Below are positions 54,523 to 62,982 of a stretch of DNA of 64,000 bases, one piece after another; the first letter of the stretch is position 1, and the number at the start of each line of letters is the position of its first letter. The translations under genes were made by a program, and so were the position numbers. The stretch lies in contig NZ_MCUW01000019.1 in NCBI RefSeq assembly GCF_002873335.1, positions 1,008 through 65,007 of the forward strand, written 5' to 3'. The notes beneath the pieces were generated by a model. It searched no databases. It was given only the letters and a program-made list of their open reading frames with translations, and was not told the DNA's origin. The stretch is from Vibrio sp. 10N.286.49.B1 (GTDB lineage Bacteria > Pseudomonadota > Gammaproteobacteria > Enterobacterales > Vibrionaceae).

Positions 54523-54873
54523 TCAATACCTTTTAAAGGTGAGCTGAGTGCATACTTCATAGGTATTTGGTGAGTCTGATACCATTTTCGTGCACACGTA
54601 TTTTCGTGATGTTTTACCCGCGGGAGTATTGACAGTGATATCCAGATCAATTTCTTCATTAGCTCTTAATGGAATCTTGCTTGGGAACTGTTTGTCGTCA
54701 ATGCGCAAAAAATAATTGGCATCGCTACTCGAGCGATTAAGTAATGTGAACTTGACTTGTGTTTTATCCGAATATGATTCGAATGATGTATTTTTCCATT
54801 TATGTACATTTGCACTGGCTGCGAAGGATGCAGTTAAAACAAGCAAATAGAAAAATTTTAGGATTAAGCGCAT
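54523..54873 (-). CDS. Small Ig-like exported protein, operon gene 1
   Basis: A 116-residue exported protein opening the operon. The signal peptide ends SFAASA (about 1-21). The mature part is all-beta in appearance (FESYSDKTQVKFTLLNRS, NYFLRIDDKQFPSKIPL, IDLDITVNTP) with two Cys late (KYVCTKM, YEVCTQL), like a small Ig-type domain or periplasmic chaperone. GGGAG lies 8 bases before the ATG at 54873; an ATG at 54879 is also possible. The gene that follows begins two bases after its stop. Confidence 0.6.
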   Translation of the reverse strand: MRLILKFFYLLVLTASFAASANVHKWKNTSFESYSDKTQVKFTLLNRSSSDANYFLRIDDKQFPSKIPLRANEEIDLDITVNTPAGKTSRKYVCTKMVSDSPNTYEVCTQLTFKRY

Positions 54874-55078
54874 TTTCATCACTCCCGTGGATAATAAAGA
54901 GGACGAATGTTAAAGCGATTGAGTGGATTTTAATTACCATTTTATGCCAACGAAAGAGATTAGCGCTTTTGATCTACGCTCGATACAAGGTGTTGAGACA
55001 TTAAGTATTTCGATAGGTGTTGAGAGTAGAGTTGTGTCGACGACATACTGAGTGAAGAAATATATCGCCGCTACAAGG

Positions 55079-56101
55079 CTAAGGAGTACGATTAACTTTA
55101 TTTAAACTAAGGATGGTTTTTTGATACATTTTTGGCGTTAAGCCACTGATTCGCTTGAACGAGCGAGAGAAATGAGAGATATCTGAATACCCCAGTTGGC
55201 TGGAAACATGGGTGAGTGATAATTCTTCTCCCATCATCTCGACAGCAACGGTAAACAAAAGGTTGTCTTTTATTCGTCGAAAGCTTGTGCGTTCTTCATT
55301 TAACCTACGTTGCAGTGTTCGCGGACTCATTCCTAATAAAGCTGCAGATTGCTCAAGCGTGAGATTATGTTCGCGCACGTACGGGAGTAACGACGTGAAC
55401 ACTTTATCCGTAAAATTGGCGTGCCAAGTAATTAGCGGTTCTTGGCGTTTAATATCTTGGCTTGATATTATGACGGGTTTGGCGAGAATTTCGTCTTCTA
55501 ATAACAAAGCCATTTTATCGTTGCCAACAAAATATTGAATGCTGTCACCAATCGTCGCGTTAAATACATCGACGTTTGTCGACTGAAGTTTAACTTGTGA
55601 TGGTGTCCAGTCTGTTTTTGTTAACGCTCGAACGAATTCGATGCCATACATTAATGCAAACACTTCTGACCAAGCATAAATGTCATCATCTTGAAACGGT
55701 TTGTGACGCCAATACCATGTACGTCCATAGGCCGTCTCAATGCCTGTCTTAGTACCAATGGAGTCGTATTGATAGATTGCTTCTGATGATACTAACGCAT
55801 CATTCACGGTTGTGAAGTCTTTAAAAGCACCTAAGAGTTTTGGGATTAGCTTTTGCCTAATTGCTACCCTAAGGAGTTCACCAAAATTCGCCGTTCCCAA
55901 TTGATTTGCCGATAAAAAAAGCAAACGACGTAACGGTTCAACAGGCAAGAATTCATTGTCTAAGTCATGTAGATCGGGTGGCAACCCTGATTCTTTAATG
56001 AGCTGGTGGGGGTCATAATCGTGTTCGGCGAGCAGTTCAATGATAATTCTGGCATAACCAGATTTGATCATAGGGACCTGCTCGTCAGTCGAATCGTTCA
56101 T
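55079..56101 (-). CDS. AraC-family transcriptional regulator
   Basis: A 340-residue regulator. The N-terminal part (about 1-230) resembles the arabinose-binding-like domain of the OruR/ArgR-type AraC group. The C-terminal double helix-turn-helix (about 245-335) has EQSAALLGMSPRTLQRRLNEE and VSSQLGYSDISHFSRSFKRISG. AAGG lies 7 bases before the ATG at 56101; the frame upstream to 56167 is not needed. It is divergent from the HlyD/DUF2955 efflux pair, which it may regulate. Confidence 0.9.
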   Translation of the reverse strand: MNDSTDEQVPMIKSGYARIIIELLAEHDYDPHQLIKESGLPPDLHDLDNEFLPVEPLRRLLFLSANQLGTANFGELLRVAIRQKLIPKLLGAFKDFTTVNDALVSSEAIYQYDSIGTKTGIETAYGRTWYWRHKPFQDDDIYAWSEVFALMYGIEFVRALTKTDWTPSQVKLQSTNVDVFNATIGDSIQYFVGNDKMALLLEDEILAKPVIISSQDIKRQEPLITWHANFTDKVFTSLLPYVREHNLTLEQSAALLGMSPRTLQRRLNEERTSFRRIKDNLLFTVAVEMMGEELSLTHVSSQLGYSDISHFSRSFKRISGLTPKMYQKTILSLNKVNRTP

Positions 56102-56324
56102 ATCAAATCCTTTACGAAAATATAATCTAATAATCGGCCGAGTGGCGGAAAATGGCAAATTTTTCATGTTAGTTCTTTTTAAAATTAAGCCATGTAAGGT
56201 TTTTTCGCTTTGTACGAACTAGAAAACAAAGCCTAATAAAAAGCTTAATTATTCAATCGATTAACTATCTTAGTCTCGTATTTTAGTCTATATCTAATCT
56301 TAAATAGACAAACGATAACTGAGT

Positions 56325-56340
56325 AGTGCATGCGCGCACT
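56325..56340. promoter_or_regulatory. Candidate operator between AraC and HlyD genes
   Basis: AGTGC-ATGCGC-GCACT is a perfect 5+5 inverted repeat in the 283-base divergent gap, 45 bases before the HlyD ATG. It may bind the AraC regulator; the half-sites are short. Confidence 0.35.
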
Positions 56341-56384
56341 GCATTATTGAGTGTTGTCTTTGGTAGTGGTGACAAGGAAGGAAA

Positions 56385-57533
56385 ATGAACGATAAAATCG
56401 ATGCTGAGAAAGAGACTCAAGCAAAGCCTATTGAAAATACAAATGATGGCACTGGCCCTGTAAAAGATAACAGCCAACAACGAGTAAAAAAGATCACCAA
56501 TGTATTAGTGGTCATCATTGTTGTGTCAGTGATTTTCAGTATTGTGTCAGATCGCATTATCCCATCGACCGATAATGCCCGAGTGAAAGGTTACGTAGTC
56601 CCGATAAAGCCTCAGGTGTCTGGTCAAGTGACCGATATCCTAGTAAGGCCAAACCAGCTCGTATCGCAAGGTGATGTATTAATTACACTTAACCCTGTGG
56701 ACTACGACATTGCCGTAAAAAAAGCGGAGCAAGAACTTGAGATAGCCGGACAGAACGTCGGTGCTCAGACTGCGTCGATTGCTTCTGCACAAGCAAGGCT
56801 AACGAGTGCTATTGTTGAAAAAGATAACGTTGAGTTGCAAACGCGTCGCGTGTTAGCAATGGCGGAAAAAGGGGTGATATCCATCGCTGAAGCGGATAAG
56901 TCACGAGCAACCTTGGCCAGAGCACGCGCAAATGTCCAAAATGCGAAAGCAGACCTAGACAAGGAAAACAAACAACTGGGTACTTCGGGACAGGAAAATA
57001 GCCAAATAAAAGCAGCGCTATTAGCGCTTGAAACCGCGCAGTTAAACAGGGAGCGAACAGTCGTTCGAGCGCCCACTGATGGTGGCGTATCAAACTTTAG
57101 CCTATCACAAGGATTTTATGCATCAGCGGGCCAACCTGTGATGACATTTGTCTCAACAGAGTCTATCTGGATAGAAGCGTATTTTAGAGAAAACAGCTTA
57201 GGAAATATTAACGCCGGTGATGAGGTAGAAATAGCGTTGGACTTTGCACCAGGGAAAGTAATAAAGGGCACAATATCAAGTGTGGACTGGGGCATTGATT
57301 GGGGGCAAGACAACCAAGCAGGAAAGCTGGCACAGGCGAATAACCAGACAGGGTGGCTACGTCAGACTCAAATGTTACCGGTGATGATTGAATTCAACAC
57401 CAACGATACGACTGGCCAGCTTCGTATTGGCGGGCAAGCGGATGTTATTGTTTACACTGATGACAACACAATATTTAACACATTGGGCCGATTATGGATT
57501 CGATTTGTTAGTTGGATGTCTTATGTCAGATAG
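56385..57533 (+). CDS. HlyD/EmrA-type membrane fusion protein
   Basis: A 382-residue inner-membrane-anchored periplasmic adaptor. A cytoplasmic N-terminal tail of about 35 residues precedes TM at about 38-58. The lipoyl/beta-barrel region starts VKGYVVPIKPQVSGQVTDILV, a long coiled-coil hairpin fills about 110-235, and TVVRAPTDGGVSN closes the barrel. AAGGA lies 6 bases before the ATG. The following DUF2955 permease overlaps its stop, so they form a pump. The outer-membrane channel is elsewhere. Confidence 0.92.
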   Translation: MNDKIDAEKETQAKPIENTNDGTGPVKDNSQQRVKKITNVLVVIIVVSVIFSIVSDRIIPSTDNARVKGYVVPIKPQVSGQVTDILVRPNQLVSQGDVLITLNPVDYDIAVKKAEQELEIAGQNVGAQTASIASAQARLTSAIVEKDNVELQTRRVLAMAEKGVISIAEADKSRATLARARANVQNAKADLDKENKQLGTSGQENSQIKAALLALETAQLNRERTVVRAPTDGGVSNFSLSQGFYASAGQPVMTFVSTESIWIEAYFRENSLGNINAGDEVEIALDFAPGKVIKGTISSVDWGIDWGQDNQAGKLAQANNQTGWLRQTQMLPVMIEFNTNDTTGQLRIGGQADVIVYTDDNTIFNTLGRLWIRFVSWMSYVR

Positions 57534-58587
57534 TAAATTGCTTTCGAGGCAACTCTCCGATTTAAACTATGATGCGCGAGAAATTCGCATTATAAGATTC
57601 ACGCTAGGCGTGGGAATCGCCACTTTTCTAGCGGCATGGATTGACTGGCCACTCGCGTTCGTTGCACCAATATTCACGGCTAAGTTTCTATTTGAAAAGA
57701 AGACCATGAACACTGGTATTGTTTATGAACTATTACTGGCGATGGTAGTCACTGTGGCTATTGGTATTACGTTGAGTTTGGGTTTTTCTCAATACCCTAT
57801 CCCGATTTTAGTCGGGGTAGGGGCGTTGATGATCGCGGGGTATTTTTTATTTCTTGATCCCAAGTGGAATTTATTTGCGACTATTCTTTTGATGGCTATT
57901 TTAATGTTGCCATTTATGGCAATAGAGAATCCTCCTGTAGCGATATTTCTCGCTTTAGGGCTAAGCCTTTCAGGCGCGGTCTCAGTTGGGATTTTTGCTG
58001 TTATGCATATCTATTTACCTGAACGTGAAGACAATAACGTAGTAACGCCTGGCGTATCTATGACAGACCATTTTAGATGGTTTTCCGCGCTGAGAGCTGC
58101 AGTGATTGCATTTCCTGTGGTGTCAGTTTTTTTTGTTTTTCAGATATCAGAAGCTTTGTTATCAATGATCTTTATCGCCCTGCTATCGCTAATGATTACA
58201 GGGGAGAAGTCGATCAAACTTAGCGCTTTCTTATTAATTAGTAACGCGATCGGTGGTGTGATAGCGCTCATCGCATTTAGCGTGATGTCTCTCGTCCCAA
58301 ATATTCTTTTTTACACTCTATTTATCACCTTATTAGCGGTATTAACCGGCAGCAAGATGATAAACGAACCCACAAAAGCGCCCATTTATTCAACGGCGTT
58401 TAACACAGCATTAGTTCTTATCGGAACCACAATGATGAGTTCAGGTGTGATAGACGAAAAAATGTGGATTCGACTGACGTTGCTGGCGGTGGTCGCGGTT
58501 TATATGGTAATAGCGGCTTTCTTTGTAGAAACAAGACAGTGGCAATGGCTGAAGTTTAAAGGCGAAATGATGAAAGCGGCAAACTAA
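57523..58587 (+). CDS. DUF2955 membrane permease
   Basis: A 354-residue inner-membrane protein with about ten helices and a short N-terminal tail (MSDSKLLSRQLSDL). It belongs to the DUF2955 group, related to aromatic-acid exporters of the FUSC type. It overlaps the HlyD gene by 11 bases and so forms a tripartite export pump with it. The start is taken at ATG 57523; the longer frame to 57388 overlaps the HlyD gene and is unlikely. The substrate is unknown. Confidence 0.85.
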   Translation: MSDSKLLSRQLSDLNYDAREIRIIRFTLGVGIATFLAAWIDWPLAFVAPIFTAKFLFEKKTMNTGIVYELLLAMVVTVAIGITLSLGFSQYPIPILVGVGALMIAGYFLFLDPKWNLFATILLMAILMLPFMAIENPPVAIFLALGLSLSGAVSVGIFAVMHIYLPEREDNNVVTPGVSMTDHFRWFSALRAAVIAFPVVSVFFVFQISEALLSMIFIALLSLMITGEKSIKLSAFLLISNAIGGVIALIAFSVMSLVPNILFYTLFITLLAVLTGSKMINEPTKAPIYSTAFNTALVLIGTTMMSSGVIDEKMWIRLTLLAVVAVYMVIAAFFVETRQWQWLKFKGEMMKAAN

Positions 58588-58663
58588 AAGCGATTACCAG
58601 AAGGGCATCGTGAACCAACGCTGTTGCTGGTGAGTGAACATAATCTAGTTGATAGGAACTAAC

Positions 58664-60427
58664 ATGTGGAAAGGAATCTCAGTCGTACTATTGTCAGGTG
58701 TCGTCCTTGGGTGCACCTCTAATGCGCACTTACCAACATCGTCTGGTGACAACTGGACGACTGAACATATGGAATCTAGACGTTGGCGAGAGCCAAACGA
58801 GCTTGATAGTGATTATCTTAAGTTAGCCTCTGATACTCTTCTACCCGTGCAAAGAGCCGATGTAAAAGTGATCGGAACACAACCATCAGACGCGATTAAT
58901 AGCCTAGCAAGCAAGATATATTTGATTGAACAAGCTAAACATACCATCGATTTAACCTATTACATTTTTTCGGATGATTTAGTAGGAAAAGCGACATTAG
59001 GGGCTTTGTGTGAAGCGGTCCAACGTGGGGTGGATGTTAGAGTGATGGTCGACAGTTTAGGCTCTTACAGCATGAACAATGGCCATTTAAAAGGCTTGAT
59101 GCAATGTGAGAAAGAGGCGGGGTTTGTCACTGATCAACAAGGTGCACCAACGACACAAAAGGCACGTGTACAAGCGGTGGTGTTTAATGCGTTAACAAAA
59201 GGCGATTCTAAATGGAACCATCGTTCACATGACAAACTGTTTGTTGTCGATGGTGCATACAATGAAGAAGCGTATGCGATAACAGGTGGACGCAATATGT
59301 CCGTTCACTACTATGGCATTGATGAAAAAGGAGAACCTGATCCTACGGCGTTTCGTGACATTGAAATTATTGTTCGCCCAATGAGTAACGCCACTGAGCA
59401 TCAATCGCCAACACTATTAAGTGAATACTACTTTACGGTGTTGTTTACCAAACCTGGCAATAAAAAACTCAATACCTGGACAAGTTATAATCGTGATAAG
59501 CAGATCATCTTAGAAGCGTTGGCCACGATAAAACAACTCCCTGATTTTAATAGAGCCTATCAAAATATTGACGCCTATCTTGCACACGGTTATTACCCTA
59601 CGGAAACTAAATTTGCGCATGAACTTGATAACCTCAATGCCACCGACGTTGTAAGCAAATACTCAACAAATAAGAAAGCAAACGCAAATTCAATTAGTGG
59701 GATCTTAGCGAAAGTTGCGCACACTAAAGACGACGTCAAAACGGTCAAAATTGTGTCGCCGTATCTTTTCTTACAATCGGATTTGTTTAAAGACGAAGGA
59801 GTGATGGCACGAGATTTAAACACCACGATGGCTTGGTTGGATCAAGATCCGGAGCGGAACATTGAGGTGATTACTAACTCAGTTTTGACGAGTGATAATT
59901 TCTTTACGCAAGCTGTTATTGATATGCATACCGCACCAACAATATTGATGATGGATGACACTGCGAAAGCTGTTTGGCTTAATAGTGATATAAACGAAAA
60001 TGAACAAAGTCCCGAATTTTTAGAGTCTGACGCATGGAAAAGTATGATTTCACACCCACAAGTCACGTTTTATCAATTGGGTAAGCAAGACTCAGTGCTT
60101 CTTGGGGGGGAACAACATTATGGTAAGTTACATGCAAAATTTCTTATCGTCGATGAGAGTGCGTTTGTTGGCACCACGAATCTGGATTTCCGCTCACTCT
60201 TATATAACAACGAAATGGGGTTCTTTTTGAAAGGAGATGGCGTTGTCAAAGAGCTCAATCATCAGTTTGAACTTATCAAGGCAGACTCGCTAGAATGGGG
60301 CAGTGCTGAATGGCTTGAAATGAGGCGTAAGTTGCGAGAAACAAGCGGCACCAAGGCCAATACATCAAGCAATCAACGCGAAATTTATTCTTTGTTAGAG
60401 GCCACCGGGTTAACCTACCAATTTTAA
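58664..60427 (+). CDS. Phospholipase D-family lipoprotein
   Basis: A 587-residue lipoprotein with two HKD motifs. Lipobox VVLGC puts the lipidated Cys near 17. The first HKD is HDKLFVVDGAYNEEAYAITGGRN near 190 and the second is KLHAKFLIVDESAFVGTTNLDFRS near 492. This is the arrangement of cardiolipin-synthase-like ClsC/YmdC proteins; it may make or cleave phospholipids in the periplasm. AGGA lies 7 bases before the ATG at 58664, and it follows the DUF2955 gene by 76 bases. Terminator at 60517-60548. Confidence 0.88.
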   Translation: MWKGISVVLLSGVVLGCTSNAHLPTSSGDNWTTEHMESRRWREPNELDSDYLKLASDTLLPVQRADVKVIGTQPSDAINSLASKIYLIEQAKHTIDLTYYIFSDDLVGKATLGALCEAVQRGVDVRVMVDSLGSYSMNNGHLKGLMQCEKEAGFVTDQQGAPTTQKARVQAVVFNALTKGDSKWNHRSHDKLFVVDGAYNEEAYAITGGRNMSVHYYGIDEKGEPDPTAFRDIEIIVRPMSNATEHQSPTLLSEYYFTVLFTKPGNKKLNTWTSYNRDKQIILEALATIKQLPDFNRAYQNIDAYLAHGYYPTETKFAHELDNLNATDVVSKYSTNKKANANSISGILAKVAHTKDDVKTVKIVSPYLFLQSDLFKDEGVMARDLNTTMAWLDQDPERNIEVITNSVLTSDNFFTQAVIDMHTAPTILMMDDTAKAVWLNSDINENEQSPEFLESDAWKSMISHPQVTFYQLGKQDSVLLGGEQHYGKLHAKFLIVDESAFVGTTNLDFRSLLYNNEMGFFLKGDGVVKELNHQFELIKADSLEWGSAEWLEMRRKLRETSGTKANTSSNQREIYSLLEATGLTYQF

Positions 60428-60516
60428 AGTTTAAAGTTTATTTGCTAGTGCGGAGTGTAATAGAAAAACAATCCGTGTCGTAAAATGATAAGTAACAAGG
60501 ATTGCCAACGAATAAG

Positions 60517-60548
60517 ATACACCAAGCTTTTAATTAAGCTTGGTGTAT
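60517..60548 (+). terminator. Perfect 13-bp hairpin after the phospholipase gene
   Basis: ATACACCAAGCTT pairs exactly with AAGCTTGGTGTAT around TTAATT, followed by TACTATTT. It lies just before the orphan exported-protein gene, whose start follows 21 bases later. Confidence 0.75.
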
Positions 60549-60569
60549 TACTATTTAGAGGCAATAAAT

Positions 60570-61064
60570 TTGAAAACCAAATTACTTTTTTTGACGACCG
60601 TATTAGCGTCGGGCACTGCTTTGGCAAATGCTGACGGAAACAACAAGGTATATTTTGATACACAAATTGCTCATCAATGTGGCGTGTCGGTAACAGATGA
60701 ATCTGGAACGATTGGCGACTACAATCAAGCAAAGGGGTATAGCGCAGAAGATGACCCGGCCAGCGCCGATATCATCAATAACGCCAGTAAAATGGTTACA
60801 GTATCGACAACGGTTGATTACCAAGAGGGGAGTCTTACTGATGAAGATAAAAACCCTTTATTTAATTGGACGGTTGTGGATACCAAAAGTGGCCAAATGA
60901 TCGATAGCGGAATTCTAAGCAGTGCAAGTTTTGATTTTGATGTTCCAAGGGTTAAGAACGCAACGAATATTGAAATTTATGTCAATCAAAATGGCGAAGA
61001 CAAGCTAACAGCCGGTACTCATATAGTTCAGTTTTCAATGAATGTCTTTTGTGTAAGTTCATAA
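60570..61064 (+). CDS. Orphan paralogue of the exported operon proteins
   Basis: A 164-residue secreted protein. A TTG start at 60570 with GAGG 8 bases upstream gives a clean signal peptide (KTKLLFLTTVLASGTALA). The mature region begins NKVYFDTQIAHQCGVSV, matching operon genes 3 and 5. Then come an ESGTIG turn, an NN, and a final strand ending QFSMNVFCVSS. Sequence similarity lies mainly at the ends. It is the third member of this family in the window, alone behind a strong terminator. Confidence 0.7.
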   Translation: MKTKLLFLTTVLASGTALANADGNNKVYFDTQIAHQCGVSVTDESGTIGDYNQAKGYSAEDDPASADIINNASKMVTVSTTVDYQEGSLTDEDKNPLFNWTVVDTKSGQMIDSGILSSASFDFDVPRVKNATNIEIYVNQNGEDKLTAGTHIVQFSMNVFCVSS

Positions 61065-61091
61065 GAAAAAACTGAATTGTGAGGCATGACT

Positions 61092-61187
61092 ATGATTATT
61101 AATTATCGAATACAAGATATCGAAGAGCTTTGGCTTCATATCGATCTTGCGGCGCATCTTCAAACTAAATTAAGGCATGTATCATAG
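61092..61187 (+). CDS. Possible 31-residue small protein
   Basis: ATG at 61092 has GAGG 7 bases upstream, and the frame (MIINYRIQDIEELWLHIDLA ...) ends at TAG 61187, right before the convergent barrel gene's end. It is short, contains no signal peptide, and no homologue is known to me. Spacing of the RBS is the only real evidence. Confidence 0.25.
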   Translation: MIINYRIQDIEELWLHIDLAAHLQTKLRHVS

Positions 61188-61188
61188 G

Positions 61189-61962
61189 TTAAAAACTGAA
61201 TGCCCAGCCTAGCATAGGGCCCTTTTGAGTCACATCGACCTCAACCGGGCCTTTATTACTATCGGTCGTATTTTGGATATTTAGGTAACGATAGCCAAAC
61301 CAAATATTGTTCAATTTACTTAACCGATAGGTACCCGCTAAGTTGATACCACGATTGACATCATTGTCACCAACAACGCTGGTGTCTACCGTCAAACTAA
61401 TCCCCCAATCTTCGTTGAAGCGATGCTGATATTTGAGTCCAATCAGCCAATCAAATTGATGCCCTTTAGCGACAATCGTACCACTTTTGTCATTCCAAAA
61501 CGGGCGATCGCTATTGGGGGCCACATCGACCTTGATATTGCTGTAGGTGTGGCGAACACCGGATAACAATACCAGTCCTTTGGTTACCTCATACCCACCG
61601 AACGCATCATTGAGCGACATCTGAGCATCTAACGCTATATTGAAGCTTGGTACAAGGATGCCCGCTTGTGTGGATGAATCGTTTTTTACATGCAAATAGT
61701 TCGCCCGAATGCCAAACAACCATTTATTCTTTTGAGCGTAAAAGTCACCCATTAAACCAAAATGGAGATTATCCACGATATTATCAAAAGGAATATCGAT
61801 ATTGACCTTGTCACCTGCGGGCCCAGTTGTACCCGTAATGCTTGGTGCCCAAATCATCGGGAAAACTAACAAATACTGCCATTCGTCACTTTTGCGGTTA
61901 GAAAGAGCCATCTGGGACGTAAATAATAATGACAAAATCAAACCCCATTGAAATATGCGCAT
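61189..61962 (-). CDS. Outer membrane beta-barrel protein
   Basis: A 257-residue exported protein. The signal peptide ends ALS (about 1-21). The mature part alternates hydrophobic and polar residues with Gly, Trp and Tyr girdle positions (WLFGIRANYLHV, GLVLLSGVRHTYSNI, NNIWFGYRYLNI) and ends in Phe (GWAFSF), as barrels assembled by BAM do. I do not recognise the family. It follows the MscS gene on the same strand by about 110 bases and could be cotranscribed. Confidence 0.7.
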   Translation of the reverse strand: MRIFQWGLILSLLFTSQMALSNRKSDEWQYLLVFPMIWAPSITGTTGPAGDKVNIDIPFDNIVDNLHFGLMGDFYAQKNKWLFGIRANYLHVKNDSSTQAGILVPSFNIALDAQMSLNDAFGGYEVTKGLVLLSGVRHTYSNIKVDVAPNSDRPFWNDKSGTIVAKGHQFDWLIGLKYQHRFNEDWGISLTVDTSVVGDNDVNRGINLAGTYRLSKLNNIWFGYRYLNIQNTTDSNKGPVEVDVTQKGPMLGWAFSF

Positions 61963-62074
61963 GGTTATTCCTTTAATTATGCGTGATGTAAATACCGAAT
62001 TTATGTCGTATAGACATTAACCCCAGCGATAGTGTCTAGTTTCAACAACGTGAGTAATTCGTCGACGTTGCCCG

Positions 62075-62968
62075 TTAATCTTGCATTCGATTGGTGCTAT
62101 GCACGGCGATTTGTGGCGCATTAATGTTATGTTTACGAAACTCGTCAATCACTCTCAAAGTGATATCGGTTTCGAATAGCTTTTCATAGGCAGTATCGAC
62201 AACATAGGCTTTGCAGGTTAGTTGAACCGCAAGGTAATTGTCCGTGATGGTTTGTTTCACTAGCACTGTCACTGGCTTGGGTAGGTGAATATAACGGCTT
62301 GAAGACGCCGCTTCTTGAATCAGGTTTCGAGCCTTTACGATGTCTTCATTCATTCCAACATAAAATGGAATTACCACTTGCATGTCGAGTGCACCGTAGT
62401 TACCACTGACCGTCACCTCATTTAAAAACATGTTGTTTGGGATCGTAATGATGTCATCATTCAGCGTTCGCATCCTCACTGAGCGCAATCCGATGGTGGT
62501 AATGTCACCGTAATTACCCTCAAACGTGACGCGGTCACCTACTTGAAAGGGGCGGTCAATCATTACGGTTAGCCCTGCGATAAACGATGCCGCTAAGTCC
62601 TTCAAGGCAAACCCCACGGAGACCGCGAGCGTGCCGCCGATAAGCGCAAGAATGTGGTCATTAATGCGGAAACTGAGCATGAAGACGAGTAAACCTGCAG
62701 TCATGTAGATAAAAAACTGCAAGAACGATTGGAATTTTTGCAACAGCATTCGATATTGAACAAACTGTCCACCAATGCTATCCACCATTGAGTTCATGAA
62801 TTTTATTAAGATCCAAGTTCCCATTATGATGAGCACACTAAAAATCACACCTGACCAACGGATCAAATTGGTAAACTGTGTAATGTTTTCAACCGAGGCC
62901 ATCGTATCTTCGCCGTATACGACACTTGGCGCTAACAGAAGGGCGATGACAGGAATACACTTTTTCAT
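62075..62968 (-). CDS. MscS-family mechanosensitive channel
   Basis: A 297-residue channel. The N-terminal hydrophobic segment ending VVYG may be a signal peptide. Three membrane helices follow, the pore helix being GTLAVSVGFALKDLAASFIAGL near 125. A beta-domain comes next (FQVGDRVTFEGNYGDITTIGLRSVRMRT, the MscS signature). It opens under membrane tension to release solutes. RBS spacing favours ATG at 62968 over 62974. It lies 14 bases after the ATPase gene and is probably cotranscribed. Confidence 0.9.
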   Translation of the reverse strand: MKKCIPVIALLLAPSVVYGEDTMASVENITQFTNLIRWSGVIFSVLIIMGTWILIKFMNSMVDSIGGQFVQYRMLLQKFQSFLQFFIYMTAGLLVFMLSFRINDHILALIGGTLAVSVGFALKDLAASFIAGLTVMIDRPFQVGDRVTFEGNYGDITTIGLRSVRMRTLNDDIITIPNNMFLNEVTVSGNYGALDMQVVIPFYVGMNEDIVKARNLIQEAASSSRYIHLPKPVTVLVKQTITDNYLAVQLTCKAYVVDTAYEKLFETDITLRVIDEFRKHNINAPQIAVHSTNRMQD

Positions 62969-62982
62969 AAACATAACCCTTT

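Noticed and set aside
60540..60569. GTG start for the orphan exported protein
   Set aside because: It lies in the terminator stem, lacks an RBS and adds ten residues before the signal peptide.
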